Below, piece by piece: positions 1 to 7,520 of a stretch of 33,621 nucleotides of DNA (position 1 is the stretch's first letter; the number at the start of each line of letters is the position of its first letter). A program made the translations under genes and the position numbers. This stretch comes from a virus, in the IMG/VR virus record IMGVR_UViG_3300025759_014081, positions 1 to 33,621 of that record, one strand, 5' to 3'. The notes beneath the pieces were generated by a model that searched no databases, was not told where the DNA came from, and saw only the letters and a program-made list of their open reading frames with translations.

Positions 1-611
1 CTCATAGGTAATTCTTTAATTTCGTGCCGATAGAAATTATGAATATAGTGGTCTCTAAAAGCTAACCATTCGTATGGTGCTTCTCTAAAACAATTGAGAT
101 GAAACTCAACTGCCATGTGTCTAACATTGTTTTTAAGAAATTCTACGTTCTCGGCAGTAAAGATATCGTACTCACCACCTTCACAATCAACCTTTAAAAA
201 ATCAACATGGTCTATATCGTATTCTTTAATGAACTCTTGGAATGTTAGCATTGGAGCACTATCATCATCACCATAGACGTTTAGCGATGCTCTTTTTCCA
301 TTACCTATCATTGCATGAACTGGAATAATTCTTGATCCTTTATGATCAATTGCAGCGTCAGTTGCATTACTCATTAAAGTTCTAAGATATTTTTTATTTG
401 GTTCTATTGCATATATTTTTTCAGCACCTAACTCTAAGGCGTGGCAACTAAATAATCCTACACACGCTCCAACATCTACTACGATATCATCGGGCATAAT
501 CTTATAATACATATCATAGTCTTTTCCCCAAATATGCTCGTAATACATGAGGTTGACTTCTCGCATTGAAAGGTCTGCAGTATCTAAGTTTGGATGAAGG
601 TAATGTTTCAT
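1..611 (-). CDS. FkbM-family methyltransferase, C-terminus cut by window edge
   Basis: 203 residues are visible from ATG (609-611) to the left edge, where the frame is still open. Residues 45-55 carry a Rossmann SAM-binding motif (VDVGACVGLFS), followed by an acidic residue at the end of strand 2 (AIEPN, about 68-72) and the FkbM signature DFLKVDCEGGEYDIF at about 137-151. FkbM enzymes O-methylate sugars or other small acceptors. In marine T4-like phages they are common accessory genes, probably modifying surface glycans. The ATG overlaps the stop of gp52 by four bases, so it is the third gene of the topoisomerase operon. The substrate cannot be read from sequence. Confidence 0.85.
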   Translation of the reverse strand, partial: MKHYLHPNLDTADLSMREVNLMYYEHIWGKDYDMYYKIMPDDIVVDVGACVGLFSCHALELGAEKIYAIEPNKKYLRTLMSNATDAAIDHKGSRIIPVHAMIGNGKRASLNVYGDDDSAPMLTFQEFIKEYDIDHVDFLKVDCEGGEYDIFTAENVEFLKNNVRHMAVEFHLNCFREAPYEWLAFRDHYIHNFYRHEIKELPM

Positions 612-1951
612 AATGTATTTAAATCTTCAATGAATTGATCTGTTGATGTAGTTGTTTTCCAAAACTTGAGCTTTTTCTTTGCTTCTGTAATAAACTTTTT
701 GAATGTAGCAGGTTCTGATTTCATTATAGATGATATAGGCATTCCCATAAGCTTACTAGTCTCGTTCGCACTACAACCAGTAATCTTTACAATTTGTTTT
801 ATTACTTCGGTTTTTGGAAGATTCATTATATCTATTTCACCATTCCTAACTGCTTCGATAAATTTTAGTTTGACGTCAAGCCAACGAACTTCTTCTTCAT
901 TTTCGAGAATTTTCTTTTCAATTCTCTTTTGAAGAATTGTAAGTCGATAATCGCAAAAGTCAGCAATGAGTTTCTTTGCGTCTTTGTATTCTCTTAGCTT
1001 GCCGTTATAATCAATAACCGTAAGGTTTTCTGAAAGTGGTCTTGACAATTTAAATTTTGCCATGATTTGTTTATTGTTCCACTTAGCAGATGTTATTTGC
1101 TTAAGCTTTATTTCAAATTTAAATCCTTCCTTATCGCAAAGATCTTCATAACCTACAATATCGCCATCATCTTCAAGCTTATCAAGAATCTTTACATAAG
1201 ACTCTCTGTCGAATCCGTAAGGAACTTCGTGAATTACGAGAGTAGTCTTACCCTTTTTTTCAAAACAACCAAGAACCTGATATTTGTTTTCTTCAAGTTC
1301 TTTTTTTACCATCCCTTTAAATTCAGGGAATTTTATTTGTGGCTCAGTCTTAATATTGCCAGTTTTAACATATTCAGAACATGCAACTATAAGATCTTGA
1401 GGATCTCTTGGAAGAATATGAGTGGCAAAGCCAGTAGCAATACCTTTTGTTCCATTGACAAGCACCAAAGGAATGATTGGTACGTAGAAAGCAGGTGGTT
1501 CATGTTCTGGATCCTCGTGTTGTGGAGATAAATCAGTATCTTTAATATACTTATCAAAATTACTCGATAGCTTAGTGTATACGTATCTTGGCGCGCCAGC
1601 TTCTTGTACGAGCCGCGTTCCAAAAGAACCTCGACCTTCTACTAAACAGATATTGTTATTCCAAGTAGCCGCCATTAATTGGCCAGCACCTGCAGCCGAC
1701 TGTTCACCATGTGAGTACCCGTAATCTGAAATGATACCTGATACTGCAGATACTTTTTTGAAGTCTCGCTTTGAGTTGAGGATCGAAGAATACAGGTAAA
1801 ATCTTTGTACGGGCTTGCACCCATCTATCATATTGGGAATGGCTCGAGCTTCAACGGTGTACATCGCAAAGTCAAGCCATTCATTTTTAGCTACATTTGA
1901 TATGGGATACTCATTAGTGTTATCACTCATAAACATCGTCAAATTAGTCAT
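608..1951 (-). CDS. 52: DNA topoisomerase II medium subunit (T4 gp52)
   Basis: 447 residues, close to the T4 gp52 length. This is the GyrA/ParC-type DNA breakage-reunion subunit. The N-terminal winged-helix region contains DGCKPVQR at 43-50 and the active-site segment QEAGAPRYVYTKLS. Tyr123 in APRY is the expected nucleophile that forms the phosphotyrosyl link to DNA. IPLVLVNGTKGIATGFAT (about 159-176) is the conserved GyrA segment, and the C-terminal third is a coiled-coil-rich arm (about 330-400). There is no GyrA beta-pinwheel, as in T4. The start overlaps the stop of gp39 by eight bases, indicating translational coupling. Partner of gp39/60 in relieving supercoils during replication. Confidence 0.95.
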   Translation of the reverse strand: MTNLTMFMSDNTNEYPISNVAKNEWLDFAMYTVEARAIPNMIDGCKPVQRFYLYSSILNSKRDFKKVSAVSGIISDYGYSHGEQSAAGAGQLMAATWNNNICLVEGRGSFGTRLVQEAGAPRYVYTKLSSNFDKYIKDTDLSPQHEDPEHEPPAFYVPIIPLVLVNGTKGIATGFATHILPRDPQDLIVACSEYVKTGNIKTEPQIKFPEFKGMVKKELEENKYQVLGCFEKKGKTTLVIHEVPYGFDRESYVKILDKLEDDGDIVGYEDLCDKEGFKFEIKLKQITSAKWNNKQIMAKFKLSRPLSENLTVIDYNGKLREYKDAKKLIADFCDYRLTILQKRIEKKILENEEEVRWLDVKLKFIEAVRNGEIDIMNLPKTEVIKQIVKITGCSANETSKLMGMPISSIMKSEPATFKKFITEAKKKLKFWKTTTSTDQFIEDLNTL

Positions 1952-3788
1952 ACATGAATTCCTTTCTCAATTCACTATTTTTACCAAACATCATTTCAAA
2001 ATACTTAACATCGTCAACTGTGACGACATCGTAGACTGGATGATTAATGATACGATCATATTCATCCTCGCGTAATGATCCCAAACCTTTTATGTATCGA
2101 TGTTTGCCATCTGATTTTTGTTTTCTCTCTTGAGCCTCAGCATAGGTGTAAGACCATGTCGACCAAGATTCATCACCTTTCATCCCACCTTTAGTTCCAC
2201 CCTCGGTGATCATAATCGGAGTTCGAGTAATCATCACCCTGTGTTCCTCTAATAATCGAGGCCAAAACTTATAAAAGAACGCTATGAGTAGAGGACTAAT
2301 ATGCCCGATTCCATCGTGGTCTGCATCAGTCAATGTAGCAATACGAGCATACGTCATATCGTCAACACTGTCTGGATTATTAATATCTAAACCAAGGACC
2401 GCAACCAATTCACTTAGCTCTTTATTTTTGAGCACGTCTGCTGGTTTCATATCCCAGGTGTTCATGATTACACCTCTAAGAGGAAACGCGCCAACCTTAT
2501 TAGGATCCCTTACCTTTAAAAGGAAGCCCATAGCAGAGTCACCCTCGACAATCTTCAAAGTAGCATCATCACTGTTTGCAGCAATATGCTTAGCAACTTT
2601 TACTTTACGAAGTTTTTTCTGAGCTAATGCTGCGGCTCTTTTGTCAGCAGCAAGCTTTTTAGCAAGCTGAGCCTCAATGATAGGATCAATGATCTCAGGC
2701 ACACTCATAATCTTACGACCCAAAGCTTGAAAGTCTTTTACTTTTGCCGCTTCAACGTGCTCTTTAATATTACCATAAGGATTCGTAAGTCTTTCCTTTG
2801 TTTGACTATCAAACTTTGGATTTGTAAAGTTGCGTGCAAATTTGACAAAGGTGAGCCCACTTTTGATTGTAGTCTTATTGACTTCAATCTTATGCCGACG
2901 CTTAATCATAGTGACGAGTTCATCGACAACGCCATTGACTATATAATCAACGTAATTACCACCTTGCCTCGTGTTCACTCCATTCACAAATGAATTAGAA
3001 CGAAATCCGTCTTCAGATGGGGCGAAAAAGAAAGATAAATTGTCAGATTTTTCAATCACAGTTGCGTCACTAAAAAGTGCTGCGTACTTTTTCAAATCAC
3101 TTACCTTAATTCTTTTCTTATTAAAAGAAAAGGCAATCTCTGGAAAAGCCATTTGAAGCCCAATTAAACGATCTTCGATAAGAGCAACTGTGTCAAGCTC
3201 TTGTAAGCTATCAACTTCGAATAAATCAAAGTCTGCTATGAAGGATACTTCTGATCCAGAGCCGTCACGACTACCTTCCTTTATATCTACCTGTTCTGCA
3301 CCTGCTGTGCAAGAAATCGTAAGAAGCTTATTTAAACTCCAAGTTTTTCCTACGAATTTTCTTGATAAAAAGTTTGTTGCAGCAGAACCAACACCGTTCG
3401 TACCGATCGTAACTCGTTCATCATCAAACGATGTACCGGCATTGACTTTTGTCCACGCTGCAACTGGTCTTAAAATATGCTCACCTTGTGTTTCATCGTA
3501 GACTTCATCTTGTGGAATTCCTCTACCGTTGTCAGTAACAGTAATCTTGTCACCGTCGATCGAAACATTAATTTTATTGGCGTGCTTAAAGTTCGTACGG
3601 ATTGCTTCGTCTATTGAGTTATCGAGAATTTCGTCAACCATCTTTGATAAAGCAGGCACGTACGTAGCTTTTTTCCACTCACCTAACACGAATCGCTCGA
3701 TTTCTTCTCGAGCACTCGATCCCATGTACATACCAATTCGCTCCCGCACATGTTGTCGAGCTGTTAAAATTTTAAATTGTTCGGACAT
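1944..3788 (-). CDS. 39: DNA topoisomerase II large subunit (T4 gp39 and gp60 in one polypeptide)
   Basis: 614 residues with GyrB/ParE architecture. The GHKL ATPase includes DEILDNSID (52-60, catalytic Glu53 and Mg-binding Asn57), DNGRG (86-90), the GTNGVGS lid (129-135) and the QTKERL transducer lysine loop (329-334). A TOPRIM domain follows, with EGDSAM (415-420, canonical EGDSAGG changed to AM) and DADHDG (488-493). In T4 these parts are divided between genes 39 and 60, and gene 60 holds the 50-nt translational bypass. Here they are continuous with no interruption, which is the usual state in other T4-like phages. First gene of the minus-strand operon, driven by the promoter at 3812-3840. 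Confidence 0.95.
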   Translation of the reverse strand: MSEQFKILTARQHVRERIGMYMGSSAREEIERFVLGEWKKATYVPALSKMVDEILDNSIDEAIRTNFKHANKINVSIDGDKITVTDNGRGIPQDEVYDETQGEHILRPVAAWTKVNAGTSFDDERVTIGTNGVGSAATNFLSRKFVGKTWSLNKLLTISCTAGAEQVDIKEGSRDGSGSEVSFIADFDLFEVDSLQELDTVALIEDRLIGLQMAFPEIAFSFNKKRIKVSDLKKYAALFSDATVIEKSDNLSFFFAPSEDGFRSNSFVNGVNTRQGGNYVDYIVNGVVDELVTMIKRRHKIEVNKTTIKSGLTFVKFARNFTNPKFDSQTKERLTNPYGNIKEHVEAAKVKDFQALGRKIMSVPEIIDPIIEAQLAKKLAADKRAAALAQKKLRKVKVAKHIAANSDDATLKIVEGDSAMGFLLKVRDPNKVGAFPLRGVIMNTWDMKPADVLKNKELSELVAVLGLDINNPDSVDDMTYARIATLTDADHDGIGHISPLLIAFFYKFWPRLLEEHRVMITRTPIMITEGGTKGGMKGDESWSTWSYTYAEAQERKQKSDGKHRYIKGLGSLREDEYDRIINHPVYDVVTVDDVKYFEMMFGKNSELRKEFMYD

Positions 3789-3811
3789 ATCATCTCCAAA
3801 TTTGAATTGCC

Positions 3812-3840
3812 ATTCTACACTAATACATATTAAATGTCAA
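3812..3840 (-). promoter_or_regulatory. sigma70-like promoter of the topoisomerase operon
   Basis: Read on the minus strand: TTGACA (3835-3840), a 17-nt spacer, TAGAAT (3812-3817), preceded by a run of A then CGG. It lies about 25 bases upstream of the gp39 start and matches the other members of this promoter family in the window (3939, 4625, 5541, 16150, 19312). Confidence 0.85.
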
Positions 3841-3870
3841 CCGTTTTTTTCATTACTTTTTTTGTTAATA

Positions 3871-3912
3871 AAAACAATAACTTATAATGGTTGGTATGTA
3901 AGTTATTGTTTT
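3871..3912. terminator. AT-rich perfect inverted repeat, probable bidirectional terminator
   Basis: A 14-bp perfect stem (AAAACAATAACTTA at 3871-3884 with its complement at 3899-3912) encloses a 14-nt loop. The descending arm ends in TTTT, and the reverse strand also ends in a T run. It separates the minus-strand topoisomerase promoter from the plus-strand promoter at 3939. A transcriptional terminator or insulator is the likely role, although the stem is poor in GC. Confidence 0.6.
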
Positions 3913-3938
3913 ATATAGACAAATTATTTGACAAAACG

Positions 3939-3967
3939 GTGTACTTTTACGTGAAACTGTATAGAAT
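3939..3967 (+). promoter_or_regulatory. sigma70-like promoter, GTGTAC variant
   Basis: AAAACGG leads into GTGTAC (3939-3944), then a 17-nt spacer and TAGAAT (3962-3967). It has the same spacing and -10 as the TTGACA members of the family but a different -35. The same GTGTAC variant recurs at 5541. It drives the gene at 4007. Confidence 0.7.
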
Positions 3968-4006
3968 AGCTACTATCAAATAAACAAATTGAAAAGGAAA
4001 AAGTGC

Positions 4007-4282
4007 ATGAGACACGAAATCTACGAAGAGTTTACCTTTGCTAATGTTGGTGACGCCATTGGCTGGAAGTCTGCTGCTGGATATCTTGAAGGCAAAATCG
4101 TGCGGATTGACCGTAAAAAAGACACCGCGTCTCCAATCCATAAGAGTGATTGGGTTTCAGTTTTACTTGATCCTTACTTTGCTCGATTTGAAGGTGAAAC
4201 TGCGTATCTTAATGCAACCTTTCTAACCACCCAAGCGAAAGTGAGAGTTGTTTCTAGTGGATTTGAAGAGGAGGTAGCGTAA
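4007..4282 (+). CDS. small protein of unknown function
   Basis: 91 residues from ATG at 4007. I chose this start over the in-frame ATG at 3989 because AAGGA lies at 3994-3998 with 8-nt spacing, and because the upstream sequence belongs to the duplicated leader. The protein is soluble, with no membrane segment. It contains GDAIGWKSAAGYLEGKIVRI and a later strand-rich part, compatible with a small beta-barrel. No family recognised. First gene of a promoter-driven pair; its stop overlaps the next ATG (TAATG). Confidence 0.75.
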   Translation: MRHEIYEEFTFANVGDAIGWKSAAGYLEGKIVRIDRKKDTASPIHKSDWVSVLLDPYFARFEGETAYLNATFLTTQAKVRVVSSGFEEEVA

Positions 4283-4536
4283 TGGATGATTATGATATTT
4301 TTGAAGGAATGCTTAACGAACTCGAAGCCTTGTCTAAGAGGTCTGTAGCACTGATTGGGGATGAGGTCTTAGACGATAATTGGTTTCTGCGTGTAGAGTC
4401 CAACGATAAGGTCTATGAAGATATTGCCATAGAGATGGTGAATCGTTATGTGGATTCAGGTGCTTGTGAAGAATGGTCGGCAAACCAATGGGCATTCTGG
4501 TTTATCAATGGCATTCTTGATAAGAGGTATGTGTGA
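4282..4536 (+). CDS. small acidic protein of unknown function
   Basis: 84 residues, strongly acidic at the N-terminus (MDDYDIFEGMLNELEAL), with several Trp residues near the C-terminus (EEWSANQWAFWF). Translationally coupled to the gene before it by TAATG, with GAGGAGG just upstream. No recognised family. The downstream gap contains the second hairpin-promoter cassette. Confidence 0.7.
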   Translation: MDDYDIFEGMLNELEALSKRSVALIGDEVLDDNWFLRVESNDKVYEDIAIEMVNRYVDSGACEEWSANQWAFWFINGILDKRYV

Positions 4537-4555
4537 TATATCAAGTTTGTTAATA

Positions 4556-4597
4556 AAAACAATAACTTATAATGGTTGGTATGTAAGTTATTGTTTT
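4556..4597. terminator. AT-rich inverted repeat, second copy
   Basis: Identical to the 3871-3912 hairpin: a 14-bp perfect stem with a 14-nt loop. It ends the 4007-4536 pair just before the next promoter. Confidence 0.6.
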
Positions 4598-4624
4598 ATA
4601 TAGACAATTTATTTAACAAAACGG

Positions 4625-4653
4625 TTGACATTTGATAAGTATTAGTGTAGAAT
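4625..4653 (+). promoter_or_regulatory. sigma70-like promoter
   Basis: AAAACGG, TTGACA (4625-4630), 17-nt spacer, TAGAAT (4648-4653). It is close to the bacterial consensus and drives the small genes from 4695. Confidence 0.85.
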
Positions 4654-4694
4654 AGCTACTATCAAATAAACAAATTGAAAAGGAAAAAGTGTAT

Positions 4695-4931
4695 ATGAAT
4701 GATTATTTTTTTGAAATGTGTGGTGCTCGTGCTGAACTTGCTAGTAGTCGTGTTACCATCGAAACCCTGATGAATGCAGTGGAAGGTGACCCAGTGATGC
4801 GAAAAGCAGGTAAACATGCAATCGGATTGCAAGTTGCTCTGAAATTAGCAAAGCAACAGATTGAAAGTATTGATACAGTCTTAAAGAACGCGTCGTACAG
4901 AAGGAGGCGTAATGTTAAAGTTCGAACATAA
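4695..4931 (+). CDS. small helical protein of unknown function
   Basis: 78 residues from ATG at 4695, placed downstream of AAGGA in the repeated leader. A GTG at 4689 in the same frame is less likely. Mostly helical, with a very basic C-terminus (SYRRRRNVKVRT) that could bind nucleic acid. No known family. Overlaps the next gene by 20 bases. Confidence 0.7.
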   Translation: MNDYFFEMCGARAELASSRVTIETLMNAVEGDPVMRKAGKHAIGLQVALKLAKQQIESIDTVLKNASYRRRRNVKVRT

Positions 4932-5211
4932 TCCAAGCGGTTCTGGTACTTCACTTCAAGGTTTTGTAGTAGCCTCTTACGATCAACTCGTTGAAGTGTT
5001 TGGTGATCCTACTTACAGCGAAACGTCTGGCGATGATAAAGTCGACTTTGAGTGGATCCTTAAATTCAGCGATGGTACAGACGCTACGATCTATAACTGG
5101 AAAGACTATGATGGTGGACTTACGGCCCGCTCAAATCCGGAGTATGAATGGCATATTGGTGGTCATAATGCAATAGCTGTTTCTAACGTTCTAGAAAGAT
5201 TAGGAATATAA
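4912..5211 (+). CDS. conserved small phage/bacterial protein of unknown function
   Basis: 99 residues with a strong AAGGAGG Shine-Dalgarno. The sequence FDYE-like WILKFSDGTDATIYNWKDY followed by EWHIGG, with an N-terminal segment naming a conditional position (VEVFGDP), resembles a small domain seen in many phage hypothetical proteins. I cannot name a function. It overlaps the end of the preceding gene and belongs to the 4625 transcript. Confidence 0.75.
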   Translation: MLKFEHNPSGSGTSLQGFVVASYDQLVEVFGDPTYSETSGDDKVDFEWILKFSDGTDATIYNWKDYDGGLTARSNPEYEWHIGGHNAIAVSNVLERLGI

Positions 5212-5228
5212 TAGTTTACTTCTGTTCT

Positions 5229-5259
5229 TGGGTATAGCTACGATAAATAACTATACCCA
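5229..5259. other. hairpin with late-promoter-like loop
   Basis: A 9-bp perfect stem (TGGGTATAG at 5229-5237 with CTATACCCA at 5251-5259) and a 13-nt loop containing GATAAATA (5242-5249), one mismatch from the T4 late octamer TATAAATA. It sits directly upstream of the ribosome-binding site of the 5271 gene. It could be an mRNA leader structure, a weak late promoter or both. Confidence 0.45.
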
Positions 5260-5270
5260 CAAACAGGAGT

Positions 5271-5462
5271 ATGAATATGCCTAACTACAAGCAGGTGCTA
5301 CAAGAAATGACTGAACTCAATTCAGATGGTAATGAAAGCCGTGGTAGATATGGCGAAGACTTTAGAGCTCAAAAAGTTTGGATAGATGATGACAAATATC
5401 TAAGTGATTATGAGCTACAAAAAAAGCGCCAGGCCCAGGATACTTCGCACAATCAATTTTAA
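5271..5462 (+). CDS. small charged protein of unknown function
   Basis: 63 residues with an AGGAG ribosome-binding site six bases before the ATG. Hydrophilic and helical, with no membrane segment or recognised domain. The C-terminal part (SDYELQKKRQAQDTSHNQF) looks disordered. Separated from its neighbours by a hairpin on each side. Confidence 0.65.
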   Translation: MNMPNYKQVLQEMTELNSDGNESRGRYGEDFRAQKVWIDDDKYLSDYELQKKRQAQDTSHNQF

Positions 5463-5468
5463 AATCCT

Positions 5469-5518
5469 AATAAAAACAATAACTTACATACTAACCGACA
5501 TAAGTTATTGTTTTTATT
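5469..5518. terminator. AT-rich hairpin, third copy with inverted loop
   Basis: An 18-bp perfect stem (5469-5486 with 5501-5518) contains the same AACAATAACTTA core as the hairpins at 3871 and 4556. Its 14-nt loop (catactaaccgaca) matches the reverse complement of the loop in the other copies at most positions, so this copy is inserted in the opposite orientation. The T-rich descending arm makes it a plausible terminator for the 5271 gene. Confidence 0.6.
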
Positions 5519-5540
5519 ACAAAAATAAAATGAAAAAACG

Positions 5541-5569
5541 GTGTACTTTTTCCACGAGTGTGGTAGAAT
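5541..5569 (+). promoter_or_regulatory. sigma70-like promoter, GTGTAC variant
   Basis: AAAAACG then GTGTAC (5541-5546), 17-nt spacer, TAGAAT (5564-5569). Same variant -35 as at 3939. It drives the gene run from 5607. Confidence 0.7.
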
Positions 5570-5606
5570 AGCTCTATATTAAATAAAACTGATTAGGAAA
5601 AGCTAT

Positions 5607-5792
5607 ATGATGTCGTATGAAGAAGAATTGCGCAAAATGGATCTTGAGTTTGAACTCGAAGATCGTCGCAACAAAAAAGCTCTTAATAAAATGACTAAGA
5701 GTGCAGACTTTAGTCCCTTCTTAGAAGAAGATCGAGTGACTCCTTACCAAGATGTTGAAGACATTAACGGATCGTTTAATGGCCGTTGGTAA
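5607..5792 (+). CDS. small acidic coiled-coil protein of unknown function
   Basis: 61 residues. The first 30 form a charged amphipathic helix (EEELRKMDLEFELEDRRNKK), followed by a Pro/Asp-rich tail. AGGAAA lies upstream; the second ATG of the ATGATG start is equally possible. Its stop overlaps the next ATG. Confidence 0.65.
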   Translation: MMSYEEELRKMDLEFELEDRRNKKALNKMTKSADFSPFLEEDRVTPYQDVEDINGSFNGRW

Positions 5793-5935
5793 TGCTACAT
5801 ACATTACTTGTTTGCACGATACTCTTGTGCTTTGCTTGGATTTTCGCTAAACTTTCGTATGAATTACTGAAGATGATATTTGCAAATCCAGTATGGGCGA
5901 TTATCATTTGTTTCATATTGCTGTCATTAGTATAG
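5792..5935 (+). CDS. small membrane protein, 47 residues
   Basis: TAATG overlap with the previous gene. Almost entirely hydrophobic: one segment at residues 3-20 and a second at about 31-46, joined by a short KLSYELLKM linker, so probably two membrane spans. It could affect the host inner membrane. No family recognised. Confidence 0.6.
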   Translation: MLHTLLVCTILLCFAWIFAKLSYELLKMIFANPVWAIIICFILLSLV

Positions 5936-5944
5936 GAATTTGTT

Positions 5945-6367
5945 ATGGCTCTTAATGTAATAGTGTGTGGTCCCAGAATGGGAAAAGTAGACTTTGATTT
6001 ATTTGCTTATGCTATAGATGCAGTCCATAATTTCTCTCGGCAGTTAGGTATTGATCGGTTCAAAGCAAACATCACTCTCCGAATTCATGAACGTTTATCA
6101 TTAGCGAATAGCAATTCCGAAGGTGAAATTGAACCAATAGATGATCGTACCTTTGTGATAGATGTTTGTCTCTATGGAAATTGGTTATCTACATTAGCTC
6201 ACGAAATGGTTCACCTTAAACAGTATCTTCGCAAAGAAATTAATTGGAGTCTTTCTCAATGGAAAGGCAAAGACTATTCTAATACTGAGTACTGGAATCA
6301 GCCTTGGGAAATAGAAGCAAGGAAGTTGCAACACTCTATGGTTGGAAGATTTGAGAGGTTAATATAA
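5945..6367 (+). CDS. putative zinc metallopeptidase-like protein (HExxH)
   Basis: 140 residues. LAHEMVHLKQY gives HEMVH at 86-90 (zinc ligands His86 and His90, catalytic Glu87). A downstream acidic cluster PWEIEA (120-125) offers the third ligand. The arrangement resembles the minimal SprT/ImmA-like metallopeptidase folds found in phages. The N-terminal half is strand-helix and ends in a conserved-looking SLANSNSEGEIEP. A protease acting on a host or phage protein is possible; an inactive relative cannot be excluded. Coupled to the next gene by a TAATG overlap. Confidence 0.7.
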   Translation: MALNVIVCGPRMGKVDFDLFAYAIDAVHNFSRQLGIDRFKANITLRIHERLSLANSNSEGEIEPIDDRTFVIDVCLYGNWLSTLAHEMVHLKQYLRKEINWSLSQWKGKDYSNTEYWNQPWEIEARKLQHSMVGRFERLI

Positions 6368-6543
6368 TGGATAGCAAAAATGGAACCGGTAATTGGTTAC
6401 CACCTTATGATAGGCGCAAAAAGCCTGTTCCAATCTATGCAGTTGACGATATTGAAGGTGGTATGTTTTTTTGGCTTAAAACTCTAATGGGTTTCGTCTG
6501 GTTTATTATCGGAGCGTTTTTCGTGATAGAGGTATTCCTATGA
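6367..6543 (+). CDS. small single-span membrane protein
   Basis: 58 residues: a soluble basic N-terminus (DRRKKPVPIYAVDDIE) and one strong membrane segment (about 33-57, FFWLKTLMGFVWFIIGAFFV). Overlaps the genes on both sides (TAATG before, ATGA after), so it is co-translated with the metallopeptidase-like gene. Function unknown. Confidence 0.6.
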   Translation: MDSKNGTGNWLPPYDRRKKPVPIYAVDDIEGGMFFWLKTLMGFVWFIIGAFFVIEVFL

Positions 6544-6710
6544 GCAAAATTGGTGATTGGGTTCTGGCCATGCAAGAAGATGCTCCTGAGCTAACTCGCG
6601 AAGAATTTATTGAAAAGTATGGTGAAACAAATGTTCATGTATGGGATTACATTCACCATCCTGAAGATTATTATGTTAATGATCACTATTGTCGCGATAG
6701 TGTCCATTAA
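6540..6710 (+). CDS. small acidic protein of unknown function
   Basis: 56 residues, starting in an ATGA overlap with the membrane-protein gene. Soluble, rich in Asp, Glu, His and Trp (HVWDYIHHPEDYYVNDHYC). The His/Asp/Cys-rich C-terminus could bind metal, but no motif is recognised. Confidence 0.55.
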   Translation: MSKIGDWVLAMQEDAPELTREEFIEKYGETNVHVWDYIHHPEDYYVNDHYCRDSVH

Positions 6711-6767
6711 TGAAAAAGACGAGCAAGGCAATATATATAAAGGGTGGTATATAATAAAGGATTTAAT

Positions 6768-7331
6768 ATGGTTCTCGTGAGTGAAGAATACAAAGCTATT
6801 CTAGAAAATACCCACAAACAAACTAACCATCGTTGGGGTCAATCGGCGCCTGCTTATACAAAAAATTTGATTTCTTTTATTCGTAAAAACGATATCAAAA
6901 GTTTGTTAGATTATGGATCTGCGTGGGGCTCTCTTAAAAATTCATTTAAGGAATCAAATATTTTAGAAGAACTTGAATGCTTTGAAGAATACGATCCTGG
7001 CTATCCAGAAAAAAGTAGCAATAATACTCCTCAAGAATTTGTTGTTTGTGTGGATGTTTTAGAACACGTGGAACCAGAGTTAATTGATAATGTTTTAGAT
7101 GATTTGCAAAGGTGCACCTTACGCGCAGGTTTTTTTGCTATAGCTACTCGATCAGCTAAGCAAATTCTTAGTGATGGAAGAAATGCTCATTTAATAGTAC
7201 AACCGCGTGAGTGGTGGGAACCAAAAATTTTAGAAAGATTTAATATATTAAAATCTTCTGTTAATAGTATTGGTGATGTATTATTGTATGTAGTAAATAA
7301 AAATGTAGATCAAGAAACAATTGAGGTGTAA
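6768..7331 (+). CDS. class I SAM-dependent methyltransferase
   Basis: 187 residues from ATG 6768, chosen because AAAGGA lies six bases upstream; an in-frame GTG at 6744 lacks this. Motif I is LLDYGSAWGSL (46-56) and the acidic motif is EEYDPGYP (73-80). The motif IV/V region is VVCVDVLEHVEP (92-103), typical of Methyltransf_11/12/23-type small-molecule or sugar methylases. Members of this type are frequent in marine myoviruses. Acceptor unknown. Confidence 0.8.
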   Translation: MVLVSEEYKAILENTHKQTNHRWGQSAPAYTKNLISFIRKNDIKSLLDYGSAWGSLKNSFKESNILEELECFEEYDPGYPEKSSNNTPQEFVVCVDVLEHVEPELIDNVLDDLQRCTLRAGFFAIATRSAKQILSDGRNAHLIVQPREWWEPKILERFNILKSSVNSIGDVLLYVVNKNVDQETIEV

Positions 7332-7334
7332 TAT

Positions 7335-7517
7335 ATGGAAATACTGCCAACAAACGTTGTCGCTTTTCCAAAAAAACAAACTTATGATTATTCTGTTATT
7401 AAGATGGAAGGTTATAAGGAAATCAAGACAACGTATTCGATTGGTTTATATGATAAAAACGGCATGATTCAATCGTATACGATAACAAACGTTAATGATG
7501 TGGATTATTTGATTTAA
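7335..7517 (+). CDS. small protein of unknown function
   Basis: 60 residues, four bases after the methyltransferase stop. Strand-rich, Tyr/Thr-rich (TTYSIGLYDKNGMIQSYTIT), suggesting a small beta-sheet protein. No recognised family. The tRNA cluster begins three bases after its stop. Confidence 0.6.
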   Translation: MEILPTNVVAFPKKQTYDYSVIKMEGYKEIKTTYSIGLYDKNGMIQSYTITNVNDVDYLI

Positions 7518-7520
7518 TTT

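Larger units (their letters stand above)
3861..4005 (+). repeat. duplicated regulatory cassette, copy A (hairpin, promoter, leader)
   Basis: This stretch is repeated at 4546-4691. The first 52 bases (3861-3912) are identical in both, and the next 28 differ at only a few positions. The region between -35 and -10 has diverged, and the last 44 bases (3962-4005, from the -10 box through the leader and Shine-Dalgarno sequence) are identical again. The unit therefore carries a hairpin, a promoter and a 5' leader as a movable expression cassette in front of two different small genes. Confidence 0.9.
4546..4691 (+). repeat. duplicated regulatory cassette, copy B
   Basis: Second copy of 3861-4005. 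Bases 4546-4597 and 4648-4691 are identical to the first copy; the central promoter spacer differs. Here the -35 is the consensus TTGACA rather than GTGTAC, so the two copies have probably diverged in strength or timing. Confidence 0.9.

Noticed and set aside
1944-2500. T4 gene 60-type translational bypass
   Set aside because: The TOPRIM part reads through in one frame with no stop or coding gap.
3529-3918. Plus-strand frame of 129 codons opposite the gp39 N-terminus
   Set aside because: Antisense to the conserved ATPase domain and ends in the promoter/hairpin region.
3861-5518. CRISPR-like array from the repeated hairpins
   Set aside because: Only three copies, spaced hundreds of bases apart with genes between and one inverted; not an array.
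6710-6754. 14-codon frame beginning MKKTSKAIYIK
   Set aside because: Too short, with no ribosome-binding site and no overlap evidence beyond a chance ATG.
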